Source of the DNA: Butyrivibrio sp. FCS014
Lineage (GTDB): Bacteria > Bacillota > Clostridia > Lachnospirales > Lachnospiraceae
DNA: 64,000 nt
Reading direction: 5' to 3'
Assembly (NCBI RefSeq): GCF_000526935.1
Contig: NZ_JAHA01000007.1
Location: 186,001-250,000, forward strand
Below, piece after piece: positions 25,618-34,142 of the stretch. A program made the translations under genes and the position numbers. The notes under the pieces were generated by a model that worked only from the letters and a program-made list of their open reading frames with translations, was not told where the DNA came from and searched no databases. How positions within the stretch are numbered: position 1 is the stretch's first letter; each line of letters opens with the position of its first letter.

Positions 25618-26223
25618 ATGAAAACGAAATTGATTATGATGACACTCTGTGTGTTCATGATGCTTTGTACCAGCGCATGCTCAGGTGATACTAAGACACC
25701 ATATGAAAACTATGATTTGAGCGCTGCCATTTCTGAATCAGAAGATATAGAAGCAGAAAGTACAGAGGAAATCGTTTTATCAGAAGACGTAGAAACATAT
25801 CACACAGAAGAAACTGATAATCAAGCTGTTGAGAGTGACACTTCTTCTGATGATACGGGTATTGGAGAAAAAACTATGATAATGAAAATTGGTGATATTA
25901 AAGTAAATGTAGATTGGGAAAATAATCAGGCAGTAGACGCGCTGCGAAATATGGCTGAAAAAGGCGATGTCATAATTCAGATGTCAATGTATGGCGGATT
26001 TGAGCAGGTGGGATCTATAGGTCAGAGTCTTCCAAGAAATGACAAACAGACGACAACATCATCAGGGGATATAGTTCTTTATTCAGGGAATCAAATGGTT
26101 GTGTTCTATGGGTCTAATAGCTGGTCATACACACGGTTAGGTCACATATCTGATAAAGATGAGGCTGGCATGACTGAGTTGCTTTCAAATGGCGATGTTA
26201 CAATAACTATTAGCATGGAATAG
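25618..26223 (+). CDS. Cyclophilin-like lipoprotein
   Basis: A 201-residue secreted lipoprotein. The signal peptide ends in the lipobox L-C-T-S-A-C (Cys about 21). An acidic linker (25-85) leads to a cyclophilin-like domain (about 85-200): KIGDIKVNVDWENNQAVDAL, MYGGFEQVGSIGQSLP and DIVLYSGNQMVVFYG. These domains are beta barrels without the prolyl-isomerase residues of true cyclophilins. It is in the LysR operon with reductases; its partner is unknown. Confidence 0.82.
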   Translation: MKTKLIMMTLCVFMMLCTSACSGDTKTPYENYDLSAAISESEDIEAESTEEIVLSEDVETYHTEETDNQAVESDTSSDDTGIGEKTMIMKIGDIKVNVDWENNQAVDALRNMAEKGDVIIQMSMYGGFEQVGSIGQSLPRNDKQTTTSSGDIVLYSGNQMVVFYGSNSWSYTRLGHISDKDEAGMTELLSNGDVTITISME

Positions 26224-26352
26224 GGATAAAGATTTCATAAGAAAATAAGAAAGGGTGCCTGATGAGGACTTAAATTATAATGACGATGGTAGTCGTGCCA
26301 CGAAAGAGCAAAATAATAAGGATGTAAGACCTGAATAGAAGGAGTGAGGAAT

Positions 26353-26691
26353 ATGAGCGAAAAGATTGTACAGACAGCTGGAAGAGAACAGCTTGGAGAA
26401 TTTGCACCGGATTTTGCGCATTATAATGATGATGTTTTATTTGGAGAGAACTGGAATAATCAGGACATTGATGTAAAGACAAGGAGTATCATTACAGTTG
26501 TGGCACTAATGGCGCAAGGAATAACTGACAGTAGCTTAAAGTATCATATCATGAATGCTAAAAATCATGGCGTTACTCAAAAGGAAATGGCTGCTGTTAT
26601 TACACATGTTGCTTTTTATGCCGGATGGCCGAAGGCATGGGCTGTGTTTAACCTTGCAAAGGAAGTATATAAAAAGCATGACAACCTATAA
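26353..26691 (+). CDS. Carboxymuconolactone decarboxylase family protein
   Basis: A 112-residue helical protein: FAPDFAHYNDDVLFGENW, DVKTRSIITVVALMAQGI, and ITHVAFYAGWPKAWAVFN, all typical of the CMD/AhpD superfamily. The AhpD Cys-x-x-Cys pair is absent, so peroxidase activity is unlikely. ATG 26353 has GAGTGAGGA upstream. It closes the LysR-regulated cluster. Confidence 0.85.
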   Translation: MSEKIVQTAGREQLGEFAPDFAHYNDDVLFGENWNNQDIDVKTRSIITVVALMAQGITDSSLKYHIMNAKNHGVTQKEMAAVITHVAFYAGWPKAWAVFNLAKEVYKKHDNL

Positions 26692-26700
26692 TAGGTCTTG

Positions 26701-27360
26701 TCAACGAGATACAAGAAGCTTGAAATGACTTTTCCTATACTCTATAAGCCCTTCATCTTGCATGCGTGAGAGTTCTTTTGACATATTGGTGCGCTCAAGG
26801 TTCAGATAATCAGCAAGCTGTTGTCTGTTGAATGGAATATCAAATTCTCTGGAGTCAGACTGCAGTGCAATGGCATTGAGATATGACAGGAGGCGTCCGC
26901 GGCAGCTCTTGGAAGAAGTATAAAAGCTTCGTCCGGAGAGGATAAGGTTCTTTTGTGATGAGATGATAAGTATATTTTTAAGGAGCTTTTCCTTCCAGGG
27001 AGAGCTCTTTTTGCTATCTTCAAGAAGGTTCTTTATATTGCAAAAGAGAATGCGGCTTTCCTCATTTGCTCTGACATCCACCAAAAGGACTTCGCCAAGA
27101 AGAGCGTAGGTCTCGGCAAAGTACTGGTTCTTTCCCACATGGCTTAATACAGTACGGTTGCCCCAGATGTCATTGCTTTCAACAGTAACACTACCAGAAA
27201 GCACCATGCCTATTTTGGAAGTCTGTTCTCCGGCGTGGAGGATCACATCATCTTTTCGGAATCTCTTTTCCTTTGCACACAGGAAGTCAAGGCACGAGGA
27301 TAGCTCTTTTGCTGTCATTCCCTGGAACAGTCTGCTTTTTTCTATACCTTCAAGATTCAT
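26701..27360 (-). CDS. Crp/Fnr family transcriptional regulator
   Basis: A 219-residue regulator. Residues 1-130 form a cyclic-nucleotide-binding-like barrel (DDVILHAGEQTSKIGMVLSG), and residues 150-219 a winged helix (FNRQQLADYLNLERTNMSKE). No N-terminal Cys cluster for oxygen sensing is seen. GGGAG precedes the minus-strand ATG. It is divergent from a ferredoxin gene, as often seen with redox- or nitrosative-stress regulators in clostridia. Confidence 0.88.
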   Translation of the reverse strand: MNLEGIEKSRLFQGMTAKELSSCLDFLCAKEKRFRKDDVILHAGEQTSKIGMVLSGSVTVESNDIWGNRTVLSHVGKNQYFAETYALLGEVLLVDVRANEESRILFCNIKNLLEDSKKSSPWKEKLLKNILIISSQKNLILSGRSFYTSSKSCRGRLLSYLNAIALQSDSREFDIPFNRQQLADYLNLERTNMSKELSRMQDEGLIEYRKSHFKLLVSR

Positions 27361-27384
27361 AAAATATTTCTCCCAAAATGTGGT

Positions 27385-27408
27385 TTAAACAACATACATG
27401 TTATGAAT
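27385..27408. promoter_or_regulatory. Possible Crp/Fnr operator
   Basis: The shared intergenic region contains GTTTAAAC and AACATACATGTT, two dyad-symmetric elements side by side, upstream of the ferredoxin gene. Symmetry is the only evidence. Confidence 0.3.
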
Positions 27409-27467
27409 AGTATATTATACTGACACCATCAGAACAAGGTTAAAGCTAAGAACAGAGAGGTTTAAAG

Positions 27468-28238
27468 ATGGTAAGAAAGATAATAAAGATCGACGAAGAA
27501 AAGTGCAATGGATGTGGTATTTGTGCCAGTGCATGCCACGAAGGGGCTATTGATATTGTGAACGGAAAAGCAAAGCTGGTAAGAGAGAACTTTTGCGATG
27601 GATTTGGTGACTGTTTACCGGGATGTCCTATGGGAGCGATCTCTTTTGAAGAAAGGGAAGCGCCTGCTTATGATGAAGCAGCTGTAAAGGCAGCGCAGGA
27701 AAAGAAAGGAATTGTAAAAGATATACATCAGTGCGAGAACAAGATGATGAATGAAATGGAACAACATGCCGCCGGGCATGGATGCCCGGGATCAAGGTTT
27801 ATGCAGCTTCAGAGTGCTTCTCAGGGCAACGACGATCTCAGTCAGGACATGATTTCAAGAATGAGCACTCATCCATCAAGATTAATGCAATGGCCATGCC
27901 AGATAAAACTTCTTCCAACACAGGCTGGTTTCTATAATGGGGCTAAACTCCTCATTGCAGCTGACTGCACAGCATACGCCTATGCAAACATGCATGAGGA
28001 ATTTATGAAGGGCAAAGTTACAATGATAGGATGCCCAAAGCTGGATGATGGCGACTACACAGAAAAACTGACAGAAATCATATCAAATAACGATATCGCC
28101 AGCGTGACCATAGTAAGGATGGAAGTTCCATGCTGCGGAGGACTCCAGAGGGCCGCAGAGAATGCTATTAAGAACAGTGGAAAGTTCCTTCCCTGGCAGG
28201 TTGTAACCATCTCTCGTAACGGAGAGGTACTTGATTAA
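27468..28238 (+). CDS. 4Fe-4S ferredoxin-domain protein
   Basis: A 256-residue iron-sulfur protein. The first cluster motif is CNGCGICASACHEGAI (about 14-29); the second is compressed as CDGFGDCLPGCPMGAI. Residues 60-256 form a conserved domain with further cysteines (HGCPGSRF, MQWPCQIKLL, IAADCTAYAY, MIGCPKLDD, VPCCGGLQ). Such proteins accompany Crp/Fnr regulators and hybrid-cluster protein genes in clostridia; hcp is not present here. It likely carries electrons in a stress-linked redox reaction. Confidence 0.85.
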   Translation: MVRKIIKIDEEKCNGCGICASACHEGAIDIVNGKAKLVRENFCDGFGDCLPGCPMGAISFEEREAPAYDEAAVKAAQEKKGIVKDIHQCENKMMNEMEQHAAGHGCPGSRFMQLQSASQGNDDLSQDMISRMSTHPSRLMQWPCQIKLLPTQAGFYNGAKLLIAADCTAYAYANMHEEFMKGKVTMIGCPKLDDGDYTEKLTEIISNNDIASVTIVRMEVPCCGGLQRAAENAIKNSGKFLPWQVVTISRNGEVLD

Positions 28239-28293
28239 ATTTCCCAATAAACATTTTTTTGCGTAAGATTCAGATAAATGAGTTTATACTTAA

Positions 28294-28299
28294 TATAAT
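28294..28299 (+). promoter_or_regulatory. Candidate -10 box of ldh
   Basis: TATAAT lies in the AT-rich 80-base leader between the ferredoxin gene and ldh. The -35 is unclear. Confidence 0.4.
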
Positions 28300-28319
28300 G
28301 GAAGATAAGGAGGCACACT

Positions 28320-29267
28320 ATGGCAACATTAAACGAAAGAAAAGTAGCAGTAGTAGGTTGTGGATTTGTTGGCTCGGCATCAGCATTTGCCCTTATGGAA
28401 AGCGGGCTTTTTTCCGAGATGGTGCTGATAGATGTGAATAAAGAGAAGGCTGAGGGGGAAGCTCTTGATATAAGTCACGGACTTCCTTTTGCAAAGCCAA
28501 TGCAGATATATGCCGGTGATTATAAAGATGCAGGGGATGCTGCTGTTGTAGTTGTTACGGCAGGTGCGGGACAGAAACCCGGTGAGACCAGGCTTGATCT
28601 CGTTAAAAAGAATGTAGGCATCTTTAAGTCTATTATTCCTGAGATTGCAAAGTACAACAAAGATGGAATACTTCTTATCGTGGCGAATCCGGTTGATATT
28701 CTTACATATGCCGCAGTCAGGTTCAGTGGATTTCCTGAAAACAGGGTGTTTGGTTCGGGAACAGTTCTTGATACAGCCAGATTCAAATATCTTCTGGGTG
28801 AACATTTGAATGTGGACAGCCGTTCAGTGCACGCATTTATTATAGGTGAGCATGGGGACAGTGAGATAGCAGCATGGAGCAGTGCAAATGTCTCAGGGAT
28901 TCCAATTCATGATTTCTGTGAGATGAGGGGGCATTTCGAACATGAAAAAGCCATGAAAGAGATTGCTGAAAATGTTAAGAACAGCGCCTATGGGATCATT
29001 GAGAAAAAAGGTGCTACCTATTACGGAATTGCCATGAGTGTAAGACGTATCTGTGAAGCTATAATACGTGATGAAAAATCAGTTTTGCCTATATCGAGCA
29101 TGCAGCATGGTGAAAACGGCATTGATGGAGTTGCACTCAGCATGCCTGCAATTGTCGGAAGAGGTGGAGTTGAAGGTTCTGTGCCGATCAGACTTAGTGA
29201 GCAGGAAAAAGAGGCATTGATGAAGTCATCGGAGACTCTGAAAGCAGTAATTAACGAATCGCTTTGA
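28320..29267 (+). CDS. ldh: L-lactate dehydrogenase
   Basis: A 315-residue NAD-dependent L-lactate dehydrogenase that reduces pyruvate to lactate in fermentation. The Rossmann loop VAVVGCGFVGSA (9-20) with acidic LIDVN (36-40) binds NAD. VTAGAGQKPGETR carries the mobile-loop arginines, VANPVDI is conserved, and the catalytic His178 lies in IGEHGDSE. Gln at the loop (A-G-Q-K-P-G) favours lactate over malate dehydrogenase. GGAGG precedes the ATG and a strong terminator follows. Confidence 0.93.
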   Translation: MATLNERKVAVVGCGFVGSASAFALMESGLFSEMVLIDVNKEKAEGEALDISHGLPFAKPMQIYAGDYKDAGDAAVVVVTAGAGQKPGETRLDLVKKNVGIFKSIIPEIAKYNKDGILLIVANPVDILTYAAVRFSGFPENRVFGSGTVLDTARFKYLLGEHLNVDSRSVHAFIIGEHGDSEIAAWSSANVSGIPIHDFCEMRGHFEHEKAMKEIAENVKNSAYGIIEKKGATYYGIAMSVRRICEAIIRDEKSVLPISSMQHGENGIDGVALSMPAIVGRGGVEGSVPIRLSEQEKEALMKSSETLKAVINESL

Positions 29268-29352
29268 AGTTCATGTGTGGAGTGATGAGAGTTTATCTTC
29301 CAGGCAATTAAGATCCATTGCGGAAGTTGATCACAACAAAACACGATTTTGA

Positions 29353-29391
29353 AGTCATCTGGCGTATAAAACTGTCAGATGACTTTTTTAT
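29353..29391 (+). terminator. Intrinsic terminator of ldh
   Basis: AGTCATCTG (29353-29361) pairs perfectly with CAGATGACT (29376-29384), followed by seven T-rich bases. Confidence 0.9.
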
Positions 29392-29445
29392 AAATTACGT
29401 GCGAGAAAACCCTTTCCGATGAAGTCGGTTGCGGGATGAATCGCA

Positions 29446-29931
29446 CTAGCTTTTCTTTTTGTACTTCCCGGTCTTAATGTATTTGCGTTTGTGTTCTTCC
29501 GTTCGCTGATCTTCAATGTATTTCTTAACAGTATCAAGTGAAACGCTCCCGGTGGTAGCGCAAAAGTAACTTGCGCTCCAGAAGGGAGAATCTCCCCACA
29601 GATACTTTTCTACATGTGTTCTATATGTGCTTCTTACTTCCTTGGATAATTGCGATTTTAATGAGTTGATGAGTTTTACAGGTGCCACATCAGGTGGCAT
29701 GGAGATCAAAAGATGCATGTGATCTACGTCTGTCTCTGCTGAAATGAGCTCACTGTTCATGCGTCCACAGAGGTAAGCTGCGTAATCCTTCATGAAATCA
29801 CCGATCTCATCTGTGATCACTTTCTTTCTGTACTTAGTCACAAAGATCACATGGTAAGTAAGCTTGTATACGGAATGTGAACCTCGTCTATAGTCGTCAA
29901 GGTTTTCTGATCTTGATACTGATTTCTCCAT
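29446..29931 (-). CDS. tnpA: IS200/IS605 TnpA, Y1 HUH transposase
   Basis: A 161-residue HUH endonuclease. The metal-binding pair is in DVDHMHLLISMP and the catalytic tyrosine in VKKYIEDQR. It cuts and rejoins single-stranded ends of the element at hairpins. The residues YHVIFVTKYRKKVI are family-typical. The start at 29931 has GGGAAG upstream. A slightly larger C-terminus (KKYIKTGKYKKKS) is basic. Confidence 0.92.
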   Translation of the reverse strand: MEKSVSRSENLDDYRRGSHSVYKLTYHVIFVTKYRKKVITDEIGDFMKDYAAYLCGRMNSELISAETDVDHMHLLISMPPDVAPVKLINSLKSQLSKEVRSTYRTHVEKYLWGDSPFWSASYFCATTGSVSLDTVKKYIEDQRTEEHKRKYIKTGKYKKKS

Positions 29932-29986
29932 AAAACTTCCCTTCATCTAAATAGAACAGATGTTTGCCTGTTTCTGAAATATATGC

Positions 29987-29992
29987 TATAAT
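29987..29992 (+). promoter_or_regulatory. Candidate -10 box of tnpB
   Basis: TATAAT lies in the 96-base region between the divergent tnpA and tnpB starts. Confidence 0.4.
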
Positions 29993-30027
29993 ACTTACTA
30001 TAGAATACTACTAAGGAATTTACAACC

Positions 30028-31431
30028 GTGTACAGAACAAGGCAATACAGGATAAGCAAAAACCACATACTCTATGACTACTGCAGGGATATCTGCAGAT
30101 CATCTGCCGTTCTGTACAACAGGGCAAATTTCATCTTAAGGCAGTATTCGTCATCGGTTGATTCAATGGCCGAGTTTAAGCCTCTTTTTCCGAATCAGAT
30201 GATAGTGTACAGACTTGTAAGGGAGAATCTTTCCGGGACCAAATATCTCGGGGACAGCAAATGGCTCTCATATAATGCCCTTGATCATCTGCTAAAGGTA
30301 ACAAGAGATAAGTCATACTATGCCCTGCCGTCTCAGGCTAATCAGCAGATATTAAAGCTCCTTCTGCGGGACTATAAGTCTTTCTTTGAAGCTGTAAAGG
30401 CATATGGCAGGGATCCCGAGGCTTTCACCGGTCGTCCCAGGATGCCGGGATATATGTCACAGGGCTCGTTCAAAACAGCCATCCTGACTAATCAGATCTG
30501 CAGGATCAAGGATGGCTGCCTTAAGTTTCCGGGTACAAAGGATAAGCTGTCTCTTGGCAAGCTACCTGGAGAAATAACTCTTAAGGAAGTACGTATAAAG
30601 CCTGGCGGAAACAGCTTTGTTCTGGATGTGGTTCTTTCCGTAGCTGATAAAGGGATAATTCCTTTGGCTGATAAGGATATCCTCTCTGAGCTCTCCAAGG
30701 TAGAAGATATTAAAGGCCTGAGGGTAATGTCGATAGATCCCGGGACAGACAACATGGTGGCTGTAGCCAACACTTTTGGTGCAAGACCATTTGTGATAAA
30801 GGGAGGGGTGATCAAGTCGATCAACCAGTTTTACAACAAAGAGATGAAAAGGCTCTCTTCTTGTGCCATGACCTGTAACAACAGGTACAGGACAAGGAAG
30901 ATGAATGCTCTTACTGAAAAGAGGAACAGGAGGATAAAGGATCAGTTCCATAAGGTGAGCAGACAGCTTGCAGACTATGCAAGGGATAACAACGTAGACA
31001 TAGTTGTGATGGGGCATAATACATACCAGAAGCAGGAAATAGGTATTGGACATGTCAATAACCAGAACTTTGTGCAGATACCAATGCTGATATTTGCAGA
31101 CATGCTCAGATACAAACTTGCTGAATATGGTATAAGGTTTGTCCTTACGGAAGAAAGCTACACATCAAAGGCAGACTACCTTGCAAAAGACTATATCCCT
31201 GTGTATAAAAGGAATGCGAAAGAGAACTTCGCTTTTTCAGGAAAGCGGATACACAGAGGACTTTACAGGCACTACGATGGTACAATAACAAATGCAGACA
31301 TAAATGGAGCTGCAAATATCTTAAGGAAAGTATTCCCAAAGGTAAACCAATGGGATAGGGGCATAGTGGACATGCCCTGTTCTGCAGGCTGCGTAGAGCA
31401 TCCTGCAGGTTCATGCCGCCCTGCGGCATAA
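30028..31431 (+). CDS. tnpB: IS605 TnpB, RuvC-like RNA-guided nuclease, zinc-ribbonless variant
   Basis: A 467-residue TnpB. RuvC-I is MSIDPGTDNMVAV (Asp237) and RuvC-III is NADINGAANIL. The usual RuvC-II position reads VVMGHNTYQKQ, with Gly where Glu is expected, while a Glu pair (375-376) stands in LTEESYTSKADYL; this matches the group with a rearranged glutamate. The Cys-x-x-Cys zinc ribbon between RuvC-II and III is absent; instead FSGKRIHRGLYRHYDG is present. It probably works with an omega RNA from its 3' end. Start is GTG 30028 with AAGG upstream. Confidence 0.9.
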   Translation: MYRTRQYRISKNHILYDYCRDICRSSAVLYNRANFILRQYSSSVDSMAEFKPLFPNQMIVYRLVRENLSGTKYLGDSKWLSYNALDHLLKVTRDKSYYALPSQANQQILKLLLRDYKSFFEAVKAYGRDPEAFTGRPRMPGYMSQGSFKTAILTNQICRIKDGCLKFPGTKDKLSLGKLPGEITLKEVRIKPGGNSFVLDVVLSVADKGIIPLADKDILSELSKVEDIKGLRVMSIDPGTDNMVAVANTFGARPFVIKGGVIKSINQFYNKEMKRLSSCAMTCNNRYRTRKMNALTEKRNRRIKDQFHKVSRQLADYARDNNVDIVVMGHNTYQKQEIGIGHVNNQNFVQIPMLIFADMLRYKLAEYGIRFVLTEESYTSKADYLAKDYIPVYKRNAKENFAFSGKRIHRGLYRHYDGTITNADINGAANILRKVFPKVNQWDRGIVDMPCSAGCVEHPAGSCRPAA

Positions 31432-31464
31432 CAGAAACCCTTTCCGACGTGGAGCCGGTGAGGG
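31413..31464 (+). ncRNA. Probable omega RNA 3' scaffold and right end
   Basis: ATGCCGC-CCT-GCGGCAT (31413-31429) forms a tight hairpin over the tnpB stop, followed by the right-end hairpin at 31438-31464. In this transposon family the tnpB 3' end and right end encode the guide RNA, with the guide lying just outside the element. Extent is inferred. Confidence 0.45.
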
Positions 31465-31479
31465 TAGTTCATTGGGACT

Positions 31480-31689
31480 TTGATCTTTGGAACAGGGATG
31501 TGCTTTGGACTTAGCGTCTTTGGAACAGGAGTAATTTTCATGGTAATTGGGGTGCTTCTTGGAATAGTAGGTGCTGCTGTCTGTATCATCAACTATCCTT
31601 TATACAAAATGCTCCTTAAAAAGGGCAAGGAAAAATATGCCTTTGAAATTCTGGAACTTGCCAAAGAGATAACAGGCGAAGCACAATGA
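31480..31689 (+). CDS. Small membrane protein, possibly 5'-truncated
   Basis: 69 residues: a glycine-rich hydrophobic stretch (CFGLSVFGTGVIFMVIGVLL) followed by IINYPLYKMLLKKGKEKYAF. The frame is open upstream into the IS right end (T-L-I-F-G-T-G), so the insertion sequence may have removed its beginning. No good ribosome site is seen. Function unknown. Confidence 0.45.
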   Translation: MIFGTGMCFGLSVFGTGVIFMVIGVLLGIVGAAVCIINYPLYKMLLKKGKEKYAFEILELAKEITGEAQ

Positions 31690-31756
31690 AGCATACCAGT
31701 GCTACTTTCGGATGGAGAACATTAAAAGAGTATTTGGCGGAGTAAAAACGCGTATA

Positions 31757-31803
31757 TTGACATATGTCAGAAAAGGAACTATATTAAATACTGACATATG
31801 TCA
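31757..31803 (+). promoter_or_regulatory. Strong promoter with twin TGACATATGTCA operators
   Basis: TTGACA (31757-31762), 17 bases, TATATT (31780-31785). Identical 12-base palindromes TGACATATGTCA cover the -35 (31758-31769) and the start site (31792-31803). The DUF134 regulator encoded 24 bases downstream is the likely binder. Confidence 0.75.
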
Positions 31804-31826
31804 ATTTTGATTAATGGAGAGCAGGT

Positions 31827-32555
31827 ATGCCAAGAACGCCCAAGAGCAGAAGAATATTACGCTTCCCGGATTATTACAGCTTTATTCCCGAGGAAACAGA
31901 GGCAGAAAACTTAGAAACAATACTGCTGTCTCTTGATGAATATGAGACCATAAGGCTTTTGGATTATGAGAAGCTTAATCAGGAAGAATGCGCTTCGAGG
32001 ATGGGGGTTGCCAGAACCACGGTGACTGCCATGTATGAGAATGCCAGGAAGAAGCTCATCACTGCTATTGTTGAAGGCAGGAGACTTGCCATTACCGGAG
32101 GAAATGTCGAAATTGACAGGGAGAGAAATCTCTTAAAAGTTAGGATGAATGAAAAAGGAGATAATTCAATGAGAGTAGCAGCTACTTATGACAATGGTAA
32201 TGTTTTCGGACATTTCGGAAGAACAGAGCAGTTCAAGGTTTATGATATTGAGGATGGCAAAGTCGTAAATTCACAGATCCTCGGAACAAACGGAGAGGGC
32301 TGCGGCGCACTTGCAGGAATTTTAAATATCGCAAAGGTTGATGCCCTTATTTGCGGAGGAATCGGCGGAGGAGCCCAGAGAGCACTTCAGGAAGCCGGAA
32401 TTAAGCTTTATGCAGGTGTAAGCGGAAGTACAGATGATGCTGTAGATGCTTTGATCGCAGGAACTCTTGATGCAAGCGGTGAAGCTAACTGCGATCATCA
32501 CGGACATGAGCATGGCGAGGGACATTCATGCGGACATGGCGGATGCCACCACTGA
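31827..32555 (+). CDS. DUF134 HTH fused to NifX-type domain with His-rich tail
   Basis: A 242-residue fusion. Residues 1-90 are a DUF134 helix-turn-helix (YETIRLLDYEKLNQEECASR, RTTVTAMYENARKKL). Residues 110-215 are a dinitrogenase iron-molybdenum-cofactor (NifX/NifB-like) domain (VAATYDNGNVFGHFGRTEQF, ICGGIGGGAQRAL). The last 20 residues are rich in His and Cys (HHGHEHGEGHSCGHGG) and should bind metal. It probably senses a metal or iron-sulfur cluster and represses its own promoter. Fusion of these two parts is known in clostridia. Confidence 0.85.
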   Translation: MPRTPKSRRILRFPDYYSFIPEETEAENLETILLSLDEYETIRLLDYEKLNQEECASRMGVARTTVTAMYENARKKLITAIVEGRRLAITGGNVEIDRERNLLKVRMNEKGDNSMRVAATYDNGNVFGHFGRTEQFKVYDIEDGKVVNSQILGTNGEGCGALAGILNIAKVDALICGGIGGGAQRALQEAGIKLYAGVSGSTDDAVDALIAGTLDASGEANCDHHGHEHGEGHSCGHGGCHH

Positions 32556-32623
32556 TGAACTCTATTGAGTTCCAGCAACTGGATAGTATAGCTTTCACGA
32601 GCAGTTATCAAAATGGAGGCTCA

Positions 32624-33280
32624 ATGAAAAGGATATTTCAAATTTTAGGCCTTGTTTTATGCGGAATAATCATTGTGGCATTCATAGCTTTGTTTGTCTG
32701 CCGCGTTAGGACAGTGCTGACTCAGGATGATTACGCATCAGTATTTACAGACCCTAAGTATGAGAAGGCCTTAAAAATCGATAATGTAGAAGTTATTAAA
32801 CAGCATGTCTCATGTGGCTATGCTGTCATTGAGATGTTCTCCGCATGGAATGGAGGAACTGTAACAGAAGACAGTCTGTATGATGAATATGGAACCGTAG
32901 TTACATCCACGGGAAACAAGTTCTGTAAGGAGATGAACAAGCAGTTTCCCGAATACAAAACAGAAATTCACAAGTACATGAAGAACACTGAGTTCATTGA
33001 TATCATGTATGACACTTTGGCTTCGGGAAAACCTGTTCCTTTCGAGTGGGCGGCTTTGTATGGGGATGAGTGGACACTGCACTATTCCTTGATCATCGGA
33101 GCAGATATTCCCCATGATAAAATCACTGTGGCAAACCCTTATGGCTACTATGAGGAACTTACATTAGACGAATTGTTGAATAGAACCAGCTTCCGTAGTT
33201 ATGAGAAGATGCCTCTTTTCATGAAAATGGCTTTTGCAATTGGCTTGTTTGAAAAGAATACGATTTTTTCAATTCGATGA
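32624..33280 (+). CDS. Membrane-anchored C39-like peptidase domain protein
   Basis: A 218-residue protein with an N-terminal signal anchor (IFQILGLVLCGIIIVAFIAL) and an external domain of the C39-like papain fold: the Cys in KQHVSCGYAVIEM, the His in DEWTLHYSLIIGAD and the Asn/Asp-like ANPYGYYEEL. This triad is complete. Members cleave or bind peptides outside the cell. ATG 32624 has TGGAGG before it. The C-terminus overlaps a long open frame for the next gene. Confidence 0.72.
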   Translation: MKRIFQILGLVLCGIIIVAFIALFVCRVRTVLTQDDYASVFTDPKYEKALKIDNVEVIKQHVSCGYAVIEMFSAWNGGTVTEDSLYDEYGTVVTSTGNKFCKEMNKQFPEYKTEIHKYMKNTEFIDIMYDTLASGKPVPFEWAALYGDEWTLHYSLIIGADIPHDKITVANPYGYYEELTLDELLNRTSFRSYEKMPLFMKMAFAIGLFEKNTIFSIR

Positions 33281-33320
33281 TGGCATATTGGAGGGAGACG
33301 TAAAAAAGGACCCGGAGAAC

Positions 33321-34073
33321 ATGGCGACAATATCAGATATTTCCCTGTTAAACAAGCTTCGGCTTTATATCAGCCCCAAGACCATCTACAGATCGGAAGA
33401 CGGTCTTATTTCCATCAAAGATGCCATGGAAAACAGGCGGCCTGTCAGAGTCCTTTACGTTGATGACATCCGGGAATCCGGAATTTACCTGGATCAGGGC
33501 ATGGACAGTGATCCGCTGTTTTTCTATATGCAGACCTTAAAAGAGCTGGCTCTTTTCCATGAGGGAATCAGGAATGCGCTGCTTATCGGTGGTGGCGGTA
33601 TGTCTTTTCCCAGGTATTATCTAAACTGTATCCCGGAAGGACATATAGATGTGGTCGAGAAGGACAGCAGGTTTATCGATCTTGCTAAGAAGTATTTCTT
33701 TTTTGAAGAGGATGAGAGAGTAAAGATTCGCATCGCTGACGGCGCGGAATTCATATCCAAGACAGCAACAGCAAACGCAACGATATTAAACGGAAAAGGG
33801 CTGAAACAGTACGACTTCATTGTCTTCGATGCATTCAACGGAAACAGGCCGCCGCGAGAGCTCTTTTCCGAGGGAGTATTAAAGCTGACTAAGCAGATAT
33901 TGAGCGGCGAAGGCATACTTGCACTAAACATGATCAATGAAAAACCTGACGTCATATCAATGCAGACCCACCTGACTCAGGCGGTGCTGAAGAATATCTT
34001 TAAAAATACCAGAATAATTAACTGCCCTATGGGGTGGAACTGTATTCTGCTGGCGTCAGACAGAAACCTTTGA
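33321..34073 (+). CDS. Spermidine-synthase-like SAM-dependent protein
   Basis: A 250-residue Rossmann-fold protein resembling the polyamine synthase family. The nucleotide-binding loop is NALLIGGGGMSFPRYYL, the acidic strand end is IDVVEKDSRFI, and QYDFIVFDAFNG marks the active-site loop. Family members transfer aminopropyl or methyl groups. The start is uncertain: the frame is open from 33234, GGAGGG lies at about 33290 and ATG 33321 follows GGAGAAC. Confidence 0.7.
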   Translation: MATISDISLLNKLRLYISPKTIYRSEDGLISIKDAMENRRPVRVLYVDDIRESGIYLDQGMDSDPLFFYMQTLKELALFHEGIRNALLIGGGGMSFPRYYLNCIPEGHIDVVEKDSRFIDLAKKYFFFEEDERVKIRIADGAEFISKTATANATILNGKGLKQYDFIVFDAFNGNRPPRELFSEGVLKLTKQILSGEGILALNMINEKPDVISMQTHLTQAVLKNIFKNTRIINCPMGWNCILLASDRNL

Positions 34074-34142
34074 GCAATTTATATAGACGGTTAAGTGGTA
34101 TAATCTATTTGATATGACAATTAACTTTGGAGGAGGTACAAA

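Larger units (their letters stand above)
29400..31470. mobile_element. IS200/IS605 family insertion sequence
   Basis: The element carries divergent tnpA (minus) and tnpB (plus). Both ends hold related hairpins: CCCTTTCCGATGAAGTCGG...GGG (29410-29435) and CCCTTTCCGACGTGGAGCCGG...AGGG (31438-31464). Such subterminal hairpins are what TnpA recognises in single-stranded DNA. Exact boundaries are estimated. It separates ldh from a small membrane-protein frame. Confidence 0.85.
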
